Shown: one piece after another, positions 28,012-37,100 of the stretch
Layout of the letters: the number at the start of each line of letters is the position of its first letter
How positions within the stretch are numbered: the stretch's first letter is position 1
Translations under genes and position numbers: made by a program
Notes under the pieces: model-generated
What the model saw: only the letters and a program-made list of their open reading frames with translations
Told to the model about the DNA's origin: nothing
Databases searched by the model: none
Assembly (NCBI GenBank): GCA_963792125.1
Contig: CAWBVA010000003.1
Span: 1 to 64,000 of the forward strand
DNA: 64,000 nt
Source: Methanocella_A sp963792125
GTDB taxonomy: Archaea; Halobacteriota; Methanocellia; Methanocellales; Methanocellaceae
Reading direction: 5' to 3'

Positions 28012-28950
28012 ATGGAATCGCTGGATACAGTTATCATTGGTGGGGGGCCGGCAGGCATGACCGCGGCCATCTACGCGAAACGAAAAGGCATGTCGCTCGA
28101 GATCATCTCGGATTCGATGGGCGGGAATATGAGCAAGAGCGGCAACATCGAGAACTACCCGGGTTTCGAGGCCATCAGCGGCTCGGACCTGGCCAGGAAG
28201 ATGCGTGCGCAGATGACGCGGCTGAATATCGGGCCCGTGACCGATCGCGCTACCGGCGTCGAGCGTACCGGGGATGGGTACCGTGTCATGACACAGGGCG
28301 GCCGGACGTTCGAGGCCCGGACCGTGATCATTGCCTCAGGCTCTCACTGGCGTGAGATCGGTGTCCCCGGCGAGAAAGAGTACGTCAGCAAAGGCGTCAG
28401 CTATTGCACGACCTGCGACGCACCGCTGTTCGCCGGAACGGACGTGGCCGTCGCAGGCGGCGGCAACGCGGCAGCCGAGGCGGTAATGGAGCTTGCAAAG
28501 ATATGCCCGAAAATTTATATGATCGTCCGCAGCCGCCTCAAATGCGACCAGGTCATCGCGGTCAGGATCAGGCAAAGCGGCAAAGTCACCGTACTCGAAG
28601 GCTATACTGTCGAGAAGATATCGGGCGGGGACTTCGTGGAGTCCATAACCGTCCGGTCCCGGGATGGCAAAGTGGAGACATTGCCTGTAAGCGGGGTCTT
28701 CGTCGAAATCGGGCAGGACCCGAACACTGCATTCCTCAAAGGCCTGGTCAAGACGAACGCACGGGGAGAGATCGATGTGGACGACAGCTGCCGCACCAGC
28801 GCGGACGGCGTGTTCGCCTGCGGAGACGTGACCAGCGTGCCGCAGAAGCAGGTCATCGTGGCTGCCGGCGAAGGCGCCAAAGCGGCCATGTCGGCCTTTG
28901 ACTACGTGAGCGAGATCATAGCAGGCGAGTCGCCGTCATGCACGCTATAA
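28012..28950 (+). CDS. trxB: Thioredoxin-disulfide reductase
   Basis: The 312-residue low-molecular-weight flavoprotein has an FAD site GGGPAGMTAAIYA, the redox pair CTTC before DAPLF, a dinucleotide site AGGGNAAAEAV and the C-terminal FAD loop FACGDVTSVPQKQ. The usual NADPH-binding HRR motif is replaced by IVRSRLKCD, so the electron donor is not certain; in methanogens F420H2 or ferredoxin-linked forms exist. It reduces the neighbouring glutaredoxin-like protein by inference. Confidence 0.93.
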   Translation: MESLDTVIIGGGPAGMTAAIYAKRKGMSLEIISDSMGGNMSKSGNIENYPGFEAISGSDLARKMRAQMTRLNIGPVTDRATGVERTGDGYRVMTQGGRTFEARTVIIASGSHWREIGVPGEKEYVSKGVSYCTTCDAPLFAGTDVAVAGGGNAAAEAVMELAKICPKIYMIVRSRLKCDQVIAVRIRQSGKVTVLEGYTVEKISGGDFVESITVRSRDGKVETLPVSGVFVEIGQDPNTAFLKGLVKTNARGEIDVDDSCRTSADGVFACGDVTSVPQKQVIVAAGEGAKAAMSAFDYVSEIIAGESPSCTL

Positions 28951-28989
28951 TACTTAAAATGCCAGGGCGCCAGGACAAGTGCCAAGGGC

Positions 28990-29110
28990 CACTTAGTATC
29001 TTGGCCTCTCATGAAAATACTGGAGAATCGGTTCCGTGAACCCGTCCGATATTAACCACGCACACGTAGCGCCCGTCTGAAATGCGACGAATTGACGCCT
29101 TTCATCCTCT
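28990..29110. repeat. Spacer repeat, copy 2
   Basis: Aligns with 22441-22560: shared blocks are CTCATGAAAA, AATCGG, CCCGTC, CACGCACACGTAGCGCCCG and GCGACGAATTG. It fills the 207-base spacer between the convergent trxB and Lrp genes. A weaker relative may lie reversed at 63480-63600. Confidence 0.6.
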
Positions 29111-29157
29111 TGTGCCTACCGTGGCCCCGTCATCAGTCGACCCTGGCCGTCTTGCCA

Positions 29158-29715
29158 TTACCAGAATTTGCCCTTGTAAAATTTCGTCGCCGGGCACCCG
29201 AGGCACTGGTCGTTCAGGTAGTACTGGCATTCCGAGCAGTCGCAACCGCACAGGGATTTATCGGACTTCTCGATGGACATTTTCACCGGCTGGACCATGT
29301 CGTAGACCTGCGATATGACAATGCCGAGCTCGACGGATGACACTGACGGGTTGCTGCGCAGATGCTTGTCGACAATGGCCTCGATGGTCGCGATGTCCTC
29401 TGCCACGAAAAAAAGACACAGGTTCTCTCTGCCGGAAACGATCATGCCGTTCAGGAAATAGGGACAGCCTTTGAACTGGTTGACGATGTCGATGGAACCC
29501 CTTGTCGTCAGGTCTACCTTGGCAAGGTTGAGGCCCATCTTCTTCAGGTCTATGCCTGCTGAAGACTCGAGGGCGCCGGACTGCCGGAGCTTCTGGATGC
29601 GGGCGCCGACGGTCGGCTGGGACAGGCTTACCTGTTGCGCGATATCGGACTGGGATGCCTTAGGGTCTTGCTCGAAGATTGAAATGATTTTCCGGTCCTT
29701 ATCGTCCAGATCCAT
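29158..29715 (-). CDS. Lrp/AsnC-type regulator with a cysteine-rich tail
   Basis: The 185-residue protein begins with an Lrp winged helix (DDKDRKIISIFEQDPKASQS, IAQQVSLSQPTVGARIQKL) and a RAM-like sensing domain up to about residue 150. The last 30 residues hold six cysteines in CGCDCSECQYYL and QCLGCPA, resembling the short metal-binding motif of DUF3795 proteins. It could sense a metal or redox state, fitting the thioredoxin reductase and AOR genes nearby. It faces the trxB gene and is followed upstream by a long AT-rich region. Confidence 0.85.
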   Translation of the reverse strand: MDLDDKDRKIISIFEQDPKASQSDIAQQVSLSQPTVGARIQKLRQSGALESSAGIDLKKMGLNLAKVDLTTRGSIDIVNQFKGCPYFLNGMIVSGRENLCLFFVAEDIATIEAIVDKHLRSNPSVSSVELGIVISQVYDMVQPVKMSIEKSDKSLCGCDCSECQYYLNDQCLGCPATKFYKGKFW

Positions 29716-30070
29716 ATTTTCCAGTACCCCTCGGTCGCATAATGTATGGTTATTCTTTATGGGTTATGAATTTAACCCTATATTTTATAAATTGCTTATT
29801 TTCGTTATATGAGTAATAAAATACCGGCTCCAGTCATATAATCAGCTAAAATTTTATCTTTTTTGATACTTATTTTTTATTGCTAATTTGACTATAATTT
29901 ATAAGACCTGATATAGGAAACCAGGTGGCACGAGAGATATCAGAGACGGCAATTACCTGGTAGTTCCCATGTCATGTGTGTCCCTGCGCCCATACTGATA
30001 TTTTAATCACTATTTCTAATCACAAGTAATATATATGTGGAAGGCGCTTCTACACTTCGTTTTACATCGT
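29716..30070. other. AT-rich promoter spacer for Lrp gene and tRNA-Pro
   Basis: About 355 bases, very AT-rich. TATA-like stretches reading left lie near 29780-29800 and reading right near 30025-30035, appropriate for the Lrp gene and the tRNA. No coding sequence is visible. Confidence 0.45.
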
Positions 30071-30145
30071 GGGGCCGTAGGGTAGACTGGTCCATCCTAC
30101 TAGACTGGGGGTCTAGTGACCCCGGTTCAAATCCGGGCGGCCCCA
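30071..30145 (+). tRNA. tRNA-Pro (anticodon GGG)
   Basis: Acceptor GGGGCCG pairs with CGGCCCC, anticodon stem CTAGA/TCTAG holds loop CTGGGGG with T33 and anticodon GGG, and the T arm is CCCGG-TTCAAAT-CCGGG. Discriminator A, no encoded CCA, no intron. Confidence 0.95.
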
Positions 30146-30193
30146 CTTTTAACATGGGGATATATGTCCCCACCCAGATTTTGCCATTTATCC
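30141..30193. repeat. Tail of tRNA-Pro repeated at 37478
   Basis: CCCCACTTTTAACATGGGG, itself a hairpin (CCCCA/TGGGG), followed by ATATATGTCC and AGATTTTGCCATTTATC, recurs with about 85% identity at 37478-37533. In both places it is followed, within 130 bases, by the 3' end of a histidine-kinase gene on the minus strand. Confidence 0.75.
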
Positions 30194-30272
30194 ATTAGTA
30201 AATATATAATTGTATAGCGAGGCCGTCGAGCATTGAGCGCAAAGGGATTACTTTCACCGCGCGTCAAAAAAG

Positions 30273-30341
30273 TTACTTCTCAACAGCGGGCAGCATGACC
30301 ACGAATCTGGCGCCCTGCATGTGGTCGCTTGGCACCCTTCG
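30273..30341 (-). pseudogene. Histidine-kinase 3' end remnant
   Basis: Reading left, 22 codons give VPSDHMQGARFVVMLPAVEK and a stop, the exact end of the kinase family found from 33 kb on. Nothing upstream of it is kinase-like. The following DNA (30342-30654) holds a 30-codon open frame on the minus strand (about 30370-30459) and otherwise nothing I can support. Confidence 0.8.
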
Positions 30342-30654
30342 CGACGATGGGGAACTCGGCCAGCGCCTGTTACCGCAGCACATTATGCCTGAACTTCAAA
30401 ATCTTTTTAGTTGCATATCTCCGGGGGGTCTCCGCGTGGCGCTCTATGATGCACTCGATCATCGGGTGATAAGAGTTGTATAACAATGGCTTTACAGATC
30501 GAGTAGGATGTTTGTACACAAAGTCGCCCCATAGGGATTATTCAAGGCCTACCCTATCATCCTATGATGCATACGGTTAAATTATTTTCAGACCACTTAA
30601 TAATAAGGTTTATCCATCGGACGTTAATTATCTCAATACTGATAGGGAGGAATC

Positions 30655-31287
30655 ATTATCAAAACTGTTTACTTCTATGTATTCGATACCTTGGCAGACT
30701 GGGAGCCGGCATACGTCCTTGCCGAACTTTACTCCGGGCGCTACTTTAAAGACCGGGCTCTAAAGTACGACATCAAAACCGTAGGTCTGAACAAGAATCC
30801 CGTGACGACGATGGGCGGCATCAGGATACTCCCGGATCTGACCGTGGCGGATATCATGACCAAAGATGCCGTATTGTTAGTTCTACCCGGAGGCAACACT
30901 TGGCTGGACCCGATCCATGCACCGATATTTCCTGTAGTAGAGACGTTTTTAGAGAAAAATATCCCAGTGGCGGCAATTTGCGGGGCGACGGTTGGTCTGG
31001 CAGCCAACGGACTGCTGGATGATCGTGCTCATACCAGTAACGATCTGGGTTACCTGAAGATGTGCGTCCCCACCTATAGGGGTGAAGCACGGTATGTCCA
31101 TGAGCCCGTGGTCTACGATAGGGGATTGATCACAGCCTCAGGCATCGCCCCGCTCGAGTTTGCGCAGGAAATCCTGAGGAAGTTAGACGTAATGACACCA
31201 GCCACCTTAGACGCATGGTATCATCTCTACAGGACCCATGAGGCTATCCACTTCTTTGCCCTCATGAAGTCATTACCTAAAGCTTAA
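30655..31287 (+). CDS. DJ-1/PfpI-family protein, apparent AUU start
   Basis: The product (about 210 residues) has the class I amidotransferase-like fold: an N-terminal strand IIKTVYFYVFDTLADWEPAY, LLVLPGGNTW, and a nucleophile elbow AAICGATVGLA with the conserved Cys. Family members act as glyoxalase/deglycase or peptidase-like proteins; the role here is unknown. A strong GGAGG (30646-30650) precedes, but the codon in start position is ATT (or the next ATC). The first usual start, TTG at 30691, would cut off the first beta strand. Either a rare start or a single base error from ATG. Confidence 0.85.
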   Translation: MIKTVYFYVFDTLADWEPAYVLAELYSGRYFKDRALKYDIKTVGLNKNPVTTMGGIRILPDLTVADIMTKDAVLLVLPGGNTWLDPIHAPIFPVVETFLEKNIPVAAICGATVGLAANGLLDDRAHTSNDLGYLKMCVPTYRGEARYVHEPVVYDRGLITASGIAPLEFAQEILRKLDVMTPATLDAWYHLYRTHEAIHFFALMKSLPKA

Positions 31288-31502
31288 ATAACAATTAGCG
31301 TGACGTCGGCCTGAAGTTTTAATTACTTCAGGCCATATTCTTGCATAGGTCAGGCTTTCTTTTTTTGTCGGTCTAGGAATAGATACAGCAATACTCTGAA
31401 TAGCGCCAACGCCAGAATTATACTATTCCAACATTGTCGCAAATTGCAGAATTGGTGACAAAAATAATAGGGGTGTAATGAGATACCCCCGTAATATAAC
31501 AT

Positions 31503-31712
31503 TTAACCTATTATTTCCAGTATGGCTTCGCATTTCGGGCAGATGTACCTGGCTATGGTCACCGACGGTTTCGCAAAGCTTGAGCTGAGTCCACTGGCAA
31601 TACGGTCGGCTAACTGTCCCTCTGTAAGGTATTCCATATCGGTCTCGTGGTTAACCTTTGTCAGGGGCGAACCGCAGTTTTTACACTTGATTATGGGTTT
31701 GTTGATTTTCAC
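31503..31712 (-). CDS. Small zinc-ribbon protein
   Basis: The 69-residue protein has two CxxC pairs (CKNCGS near residue 10 and CPKCEA near residue 60), a zinc ribbon with a long insert. It follows, in the same direction, the unknown gene at 31750 by 37 bases, with a good AGGAGGTGA site before its ATG, so it belongs to the operon 33213-31503. The family is not recognised. A role in DNA or RNA binding is possible. Confidence 0.75.
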   Translation of the reverse strand: MKINKPIIKCKNCGSPLTKVNHETDMEYLTEGQLADRIASGLSSSFAKPSVTIARYICPKCEAILEIIG

Positions 31713-31749
31713 TTTGTCACCTCCTTTTTGGTTGTGGAGGGAGAAGGGC

Positions 31750-32505
31750 TTACGCTCTCCATCCGTGTTTTTTCCGCAATTTATTTTTCGTCGACTGTTT
31801 CAGGCTGAACGGTTCTCCCAGCTTGACCCGTCTTTTCAGGTATGACAGGTTGCGGCGGGAGATTCCAATCATTGCAGCCTGGTCCGGGGTGAGGCATTCG
31901 ATTATGCCCTTCCAGTTGATGTACTCCGTGTAGTACTCGGATTCCACACCTATCACTTCTGCCTCTACAATCTCGTTGGTCTCTTTACCAATGTGCCTTA
32001 TTGAGCCTGGGCCTATCCGGATGATGCGGCGTTTGAGTTGGCCGATGTCTCCCTCCGACTTGGATTCCTTGTGGTTGATGTAGTCCCTCACTACACGGGA
32101 CATGGGTTTCCAGTACGATTTAGTCCACAACTGGCCATCCTTGAGCTCTTCGTCCAAGTACTCTCTGCCCGTCTTGTAGTCCCTGAACGGCATGTAGGGT
32201 ATACAGTCGAACTCGGGGCTGTTCTTGTCGATGTAGGGGAGCATGGGTATGACCTTCTTGCCCGTCTCCGGGTTCTCCTGGAATCCAACTCCCACCGTGA
32301 TGAAGTTGGCGGGCTTTATCTGGTCCCGGTAGCACTTCCCCTTGTTACTTTTTATTCTCTGCTGCACCTCGTACGTGGAAACGTCGAGCTTTGCCACCGC
32401 GTATCTGCCATGGTACTTTTTGAGGACGGAGTCGATTATTTCTTGCTTGTAGTCGCCGTAGTGGATTTCGAGGATGTCCCGTATTGCGTCCGGGCCGGGT
32501 CGCAA
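31750..32505 (-). CDS. Unknown 251-residue protein with a helix-turn-helix-like end
   Basis: I do not recognise this protein. The start appears to be TTG at 32505. The first 20 residues (LRPGPDAIRDILE) resemble those of the small protein encoded at 33016. The middle has aromatic-rich blocks (IPYMPFRDYKTGREYLDEEL). The end, TPDQAAMIGISRRNLSYLK, looks like a helix-turn-helix. It has no membrane segments, is basic at the C-terminus and could bind nucleic acid. It is the third gene of a four-gene operon. Composition is more AT-rich than neighbouring metabolic genes, which hints at transfer. Confidence 0.7.
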   Translation of the reverse strand: MRPGPDAIRDILEIHYGDYKQEIIDSVLKKYHGRYAVAKLDVSTYEVQQRIKSNKGKCYRDQIKPANFITVGVGFQENPETGKKVIPMLPYIDKNSPEFDCIPYMPFRDYKTGREYLDEELKDGQLWTKSYWKPMSRVVRDYINHKESKSEGDIGQLKRRIIRIGPGSIRHIGKETNEIVEAEVIGVESEYYTEYINWKGIIECLTPDQAAMIGISRRNLSYLKRRVKLGEPFSLKQSTKNKLRKKHGWRA

Positions 32506-32533
32506 GGGGTAAGAGTACCCGATTTGCCCGGAA

Positions 32534-33019
32534 TTATGTTACCCTGTTGTGGATATGCTTGTCTAATTCGTTCCCGTATTTCTTCAGTTTAGCTATTTTT
32601 GCATCCACTTGATCGAGCTGGTTCTTACCATTTGTTATATTATCCATGCAATCGGCAACGTTTATGTTTTCCATTATGCATTTATTGTAAAATTCCGTTG
32701 CTATTTCGATCTGCAAGATGGCTGCCTGGGCGGTATCAATCATGTGGTGATTGATATTTAAAAGCTCAGCATTCGGTTTGCCCATATAATGACGTCGGAG
32801 CATCTCCATGCGCCGGGCTGTCTGATAATGCGGTAAGACATAATACACGTATGTAGTACCGATCAAGATGGCGGCACCCGCCAATAATGCGACGAAAGCG
32901 CCGTACTCGTTAATACGAAGGTCAGGTCTTATATCTATGAGCAGGGCTACAAGTCCGATTAGCATCACCAAAGCCCCGGAAACATACAGCAGTAATTTTG
33001 AAGTTTCTACCCGGATCAT
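32534..33019 (-). CDS. Membrane protein with cytoplasmic coiled coil
   Basis: The 161-residue product starts with two membrane helices (LLLYVSGALVMLIGLVALLI and AFVALLAGAAILIGTTYVYY), then about 95 residues of helical, coiled-coil type with NINHHMIDTAQAAIL and NGKNQLDQVDAKIAKLKK. The ATG overlaps the stop of the preceding gene in ATGA, so translation is coupled. It is not recognised. In arrangement it resembles small membrane-anchored effectors, but nothing proves this. Confidence 0.75.
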   Translation of the reverse strand: MIRVETSKLLLYVSGALVMLIGLVALLIDIRPDLRINEYGAFVALLAGAAILIGTTYVYYVLPHYQTARRMEMLRRHYMGKPNAELLNINHHMIDTAQAAILQIEIATEFYNKCIMENINVADCMDNITNGKNQLDQVDAKIAKLKKYGNELDKHIHNRVT

Positions 33020-33213
33020 TCATGCACCTGATATACATTTACCCCATTTTTATATATATATTTGTTATAATCGACATCCCCCCGCTGGCTGACGGCGTCC
33101 ACGTAATTTTTGTAAATAATCAGCACATTTCTTGCAGTAAGCCCCTTCCAGCTTTCAAGAATGCCCGCTATGGCATCCGGGCCTCGCTCAAGGGGTAGGA
33201 GTACCTCTACCAA
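33016..33213 (-). CDS. Small unknown protein sharing its start with the 32505 gene
   Basis: The 65-residue product begins near LPLERGPDAIAGILESWKG; the gene at 32505 begins YPLRPGPDAIRDILEIHYG. At DNA level the two starts, including the upstream CTCCTACCCCTTG stretch, are also alike, so one arose from the other or from a common source. The rest (IIYKNYVDAVSQRGDVDYNKY) is not recognised. A TTG at 33213 is the likely start. It is the first gene of the operon. Confidence 0.55.
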   Translation of the reverse strand: MVEVLLPLERGPDAIAGILESWKGLTARNVLIIYKNYVDAVSQRGDVDYNKYIYKNGVNVYQVHE

Positions 33214-33280
33214 TCCCCTGTCCGTCTTGATTGAATTTTGGTTCTCAGCCTATCTGAGAAAAAGGGGTAATCGTAATATC

Positions 33281-33395
33281 CACAATTTGCGACCACATCG
33301 GCGAACGATGCCCTGCTAGTCAGATATCCGTGAGTCAAAAACTTCTTAGCGTGTTCTTTGCTGGCTGGGAATATATTTATATAAAGGTTTTTAAA
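33281..33395 (+). promoter_or_regulatory. Repeated histidine-kinase leader with hairpin and TATA box, copy 1
   Basis: The block starts with ACAATTTGCGACCACATCG, contains an imperfect hairpin CATCG-GCGAA-CGATG, and ends with the archaeal TATA box ATATTTATATAAAGG about 50 bases before the kinase start at 33424. The same block in the same order lies upstream of the kinase starting at 39344. The conserved hairpin far from the TATA box may be an operator. Confidence 0.75.
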
Positions 33396-33423
33396 AGTAA
33401 ATCAGTTTCAACATCCCGATCAT

Positions 33424-34004
33424 TATGGCCCGGCGTTTAATGAAAGAGAAGAAGGATGCTGATAAAACCCGAGCGGAGTGCCCTGCTCATCAAGAATGTG
33501 CGGATGTTGCAAAAACTCACGGATGGAGTATTACATTTAGAGAGAGTTGACATTTGTAATGTTCTCGTGGACGTGCAGAGAGAGTTCGGGTCGGTGCCCC
33601 ATAAGGCGATCACGTTGAACTTGAACGGGTGTGAGCTTTGCCTGGTCCGGGCGAACGATCTGTTGCGCGACGTTTTCGTTAATCTGGTGGGCAACGCGAT
33701 CAAGCACACCGGGAACCAGGCTGACATCACGATTTCCCTTGACGTTGTGGGGAGCAATTGTAACCGGCATTACCGGGTCAGCGTCGAGGACAACGGGCCG
33801 GGCATCCCCGACGATTTCAAGGACAGGATATTCAACCGGATGTTGAAGGGCGCATATAAGTCAAAGGGTATGGGCCTCGGCCTTTATTTAGTCAAATCGC
33901 TCGTGGACGGCTACAACGGTAGGGTATGGGTCGAGGACCGGGTGCCAGGCGACCACACGAAGGGCGCCAGGTTCGTGGTCATGCTGCCCGCCATCGATAA
34001 TTAA
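33424..34004 (+). pseudogene. Histidine kinase with internal deletion
   Basis: The first 17 codons (ATGGCCCGGCG..., giving MARRLMKEKKDADKTRAE) match the start of the kinase at 39344 (MGRHVAEGKKDADKDRAE). Then, with loss of frame, the sequence jumps to SALLIKNVRMLQKL, the second helix of the dimerisation domain, and continues intact: N box VNLVGNAIKHT, DNGPGIPD, GMGLGLYLVKSLVDGY and PGDHTKGARFVVMLPA. The PAS domains and phosphoacceptor His are gone. An internal open frame from 33456 could still make an ATPase-only protein, and both its leader and TATA box are kept. Confidence 0.85.
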
Positions 34005-34139
34005 CTTTTTTTTACAACCGGTTTTATTTAATTTGCAAAATATTTATAGTAAGGAATTGTGGTCTTTATTGAATCATAATTGTTATGAATGATTAGAGAT
34101 GATATTCGAATTATTTATGTTTTAAGTATGGTGCAGGGC

Positions 34140-37100
34140 ATGGAAAATGCGGCGAGAGACTCGGGCATCGATGTGATAGGCTGTGTACCATGGGGCACGC
34201 ATTTCAGCCTCTTCTACCAGACGAAGCAGGATTTGATCGATGTCCTCGTCCCGTATTTCAAGGCGGGTCTGAAGAACAACGAGTTCTGCATGTGGGTTAC
34301 CGCAGCGTCCTTGAATGCCGGGGAAGTCAAAGTGTATATGGCTGAGGCTATGCCCGATTTCGACGCGTATTTTGAGAAGGGGCAAATCGAGATCATTCCG
34401 TATACAGAGTGGTATACGATCAACGGCGGATTTGACCCGGAGCGAGTGCTCATCGGCTGGATAGAAAAGCTGCGGAAGGCCGGGGAGCGGGGTTTTCGTG
34501 GTTTGAGGGCGACGGGGGACGTGTCCTGGCTGGAGACCGGCGGCTGGAAGGACTTTCTTGACTACGAGCAGACAGTCAACGATCTCATAGTACGGCATGA
34601 AATGATTGCACTGTGCACTTATCCCCTGGACGGGTGTGATGCCAACAATATCCTGGACGTGGTGAACGCCCACCAGTTCGCCCTGACCAGGCGCAATGGC
34701 GAGTGGAAGATCATCGAGGACCAGGGACAGAAGAAAGCGAGGAAAGCGCTACTGGAGAGTGAGGAGAAGTTCAGGCAGCTAGCGGAGATTTCCCCTGCCG
34801 CCATCATCATTTACCAGGGCGAAAGCGTCGTTTATGTGAACCCTGCCGCCGAGATGATGACGGGGTATAAGCTTGAAGAGTTTCTCAAGATGAAACCTTG
34901 GGATATAGTGCACCCGGACTATCGCAAGTTGATCAAGGAAAAGACTTCCCTGCGCATGAAGGGAGTCCAGCTGTCGGAGCACTATGATGTAAAACTTGTG
35001 ACCAAAGACGGCCGGGAGCTATGGACGAGCAACTCGACGGCGGCAATAAAGTACATGGACAAGCCGGCAGGGCTGGTCAATGCCATCGATATCACAGAGC
35101 GCAAGCAGGCTGAGGAGGCGTTGCGGGAGAGCGAGGAGAAGCTGCGGTGCTATTACGAGTTGCCCTTGATCGGCATGGCTTTGACCTCGATTGAAAAAGG
35201 TTGGCTCCAGGCAAACGATGAGATATGCAGGATTTTGGGATATTCCCGGGATGAGCTCTTCCGGATGAGGTGGGATGAAATCACTTATCTTGACGACCTT
35301 GACAATGATCTGGAGCTTTTTGACATGCTTCTCTCGGGCGAAATTGATAACTACATGATCGAGAAGAGATTCGTGCGCAAGAACGGCGAGGTCATCCCTA
35401 CTCAAATATCCATTGGTTGTATCCGAAACCCTGACAAAAGCGTCCGCTATATTGTCGGGCTCATGCAGGACATTACAGAGCGCAAGCGGGTGGAGGCGGC
35501 GTTGCGGGAGAGCGAGAGAAAATATGCGCAACATCGTCGAGCAGGTCAACGATTGGGTGTGGGAGATCGACGCAAATGGCATCTACTCGTACGTGAGCCC
35601 GCGAGCCCGCGAGCTCCTCGGCTATGAGCCGGGCGAGATTATCGGCGGGACACCCTTTGACTTCATGCCGCCGGGGGAGGTGGAACGTGTCAGGAAGCTG
35701 TTCGACCCTGCCTTCGAGGCGCATGAAGCGTTTCCCTCCTCGAGAACACGCTCGTCAGGAAGAGACGGCAGCAGGATCATCGTGGAGACCGGCGGCACGC
35801 CGATGTTCGACGACCGGGGTGCCTTCTTGGGGTACCGGTGGGATCAATCGCGACATCTCGGAGCGCAAAAGGGCGGAGGAGGCGTTAGCTTTCGAGCGGT
35901 CGCAGCTCCTGTCCATCTTCGATAGCATCGATGACGTGGTGTATGTGACTGATCCGTACACCTACGAGGTGCTGTACGCGAATAAGGCGATAGAGAGGTT
36001 TGGTGGCGACCTTGTCGGGGGCATTTGTTATCGAGAGTTCCAGCGGAGGGATTCTCCCTGTGACTTTTGCACCAACCCCATCATTTTAAAGGAGAAGGGC
36101 AAGCCCTACCAGTTGGGATGCTAATCCCACGGTGGACCGGTATTTCATAATCACGGACCGAATTATTAAGTGGCCAGATGGCCGGGACGTGCGGTTCGAT
36201 CGCCAAAGATATCACCGAGCGCAAGCGGGCTTAGGGGGCTATTAAGTTCGCGAACGCGTATAATCGTAGCCTAAATGAGGCGAGCCTGGACCCCGTTACC
36301 GTGACGATTGCGCCTGATGGCAAGATCACGGACGTTAATGCGGCTACCGAAGCCGTGACAGGGTATTCGAGGGAGAAGCTCATCGGCACGGACTTCTCCG
36401 ATTATTTCACCGACCCCACGAAAGCCCGAGAGGGATACCGGAAGGTGTTTGAGGAGGGCTCTGTCATCGATTATCCCCTGGAGATCAGGCGAGAAGATGG
36501 ACACGTTACGCCTGTGCTGTATAATGCCACCGTTTATCGGGATGAGACGGGGAAAGTAACCGGGGTATTTGCCGCAGCCCGCGACGTCACCGAGCGCAAG
36601 CGGGCCGAGGATGAGATTAAAAGAAGCCAAGTCACAAGCGGAATTATACCTCGATCTGATGGGTCACGACATTAATAACATGCACCAGATCGCCTCGGGT
36701 ATCTGGAATTGGCCCGGGATATGCCCCGGAAACAGGCCGGCGAGAGCTGAGTTATCGGACAAGCCCATCGAGGTGCTGCAGCGGAAGGCCCAGACTGATC
36801 AAGAACGCGAGGAAGCTGCAGAGCTGCAGCGACGGTGTGTTCCAGACCAGGATGGTCGATATGCATGACGGTGCTCGTCGACATAAAAGCGGGAGTTCGG
36901 GGCGGTACCCCAAAAGGCGGGTAACGTTGAACTTGAACGGGTGTGAACGTTGCCCGGTCAGGGCGAACGAGCTGTTGCACGACGTGTTCGCCAATCTGGT
37001 GAGCAACGCGATCAAGCACACCGGGGAAGAAGCGGATATAGTACGTCGATTTAGATGTCGTCGGGAAGAAAGGCGTCCGGTATTGCCGAGTGATGGTCGA

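Noticed and set aside
30370..30459. Minus-strand frame of 30 codons (MIECIIERHAETPRRYATKK)
   Set aside because: Too short, no ribosome binding site and no recognisable family; kept only as a note in the remnant entry.
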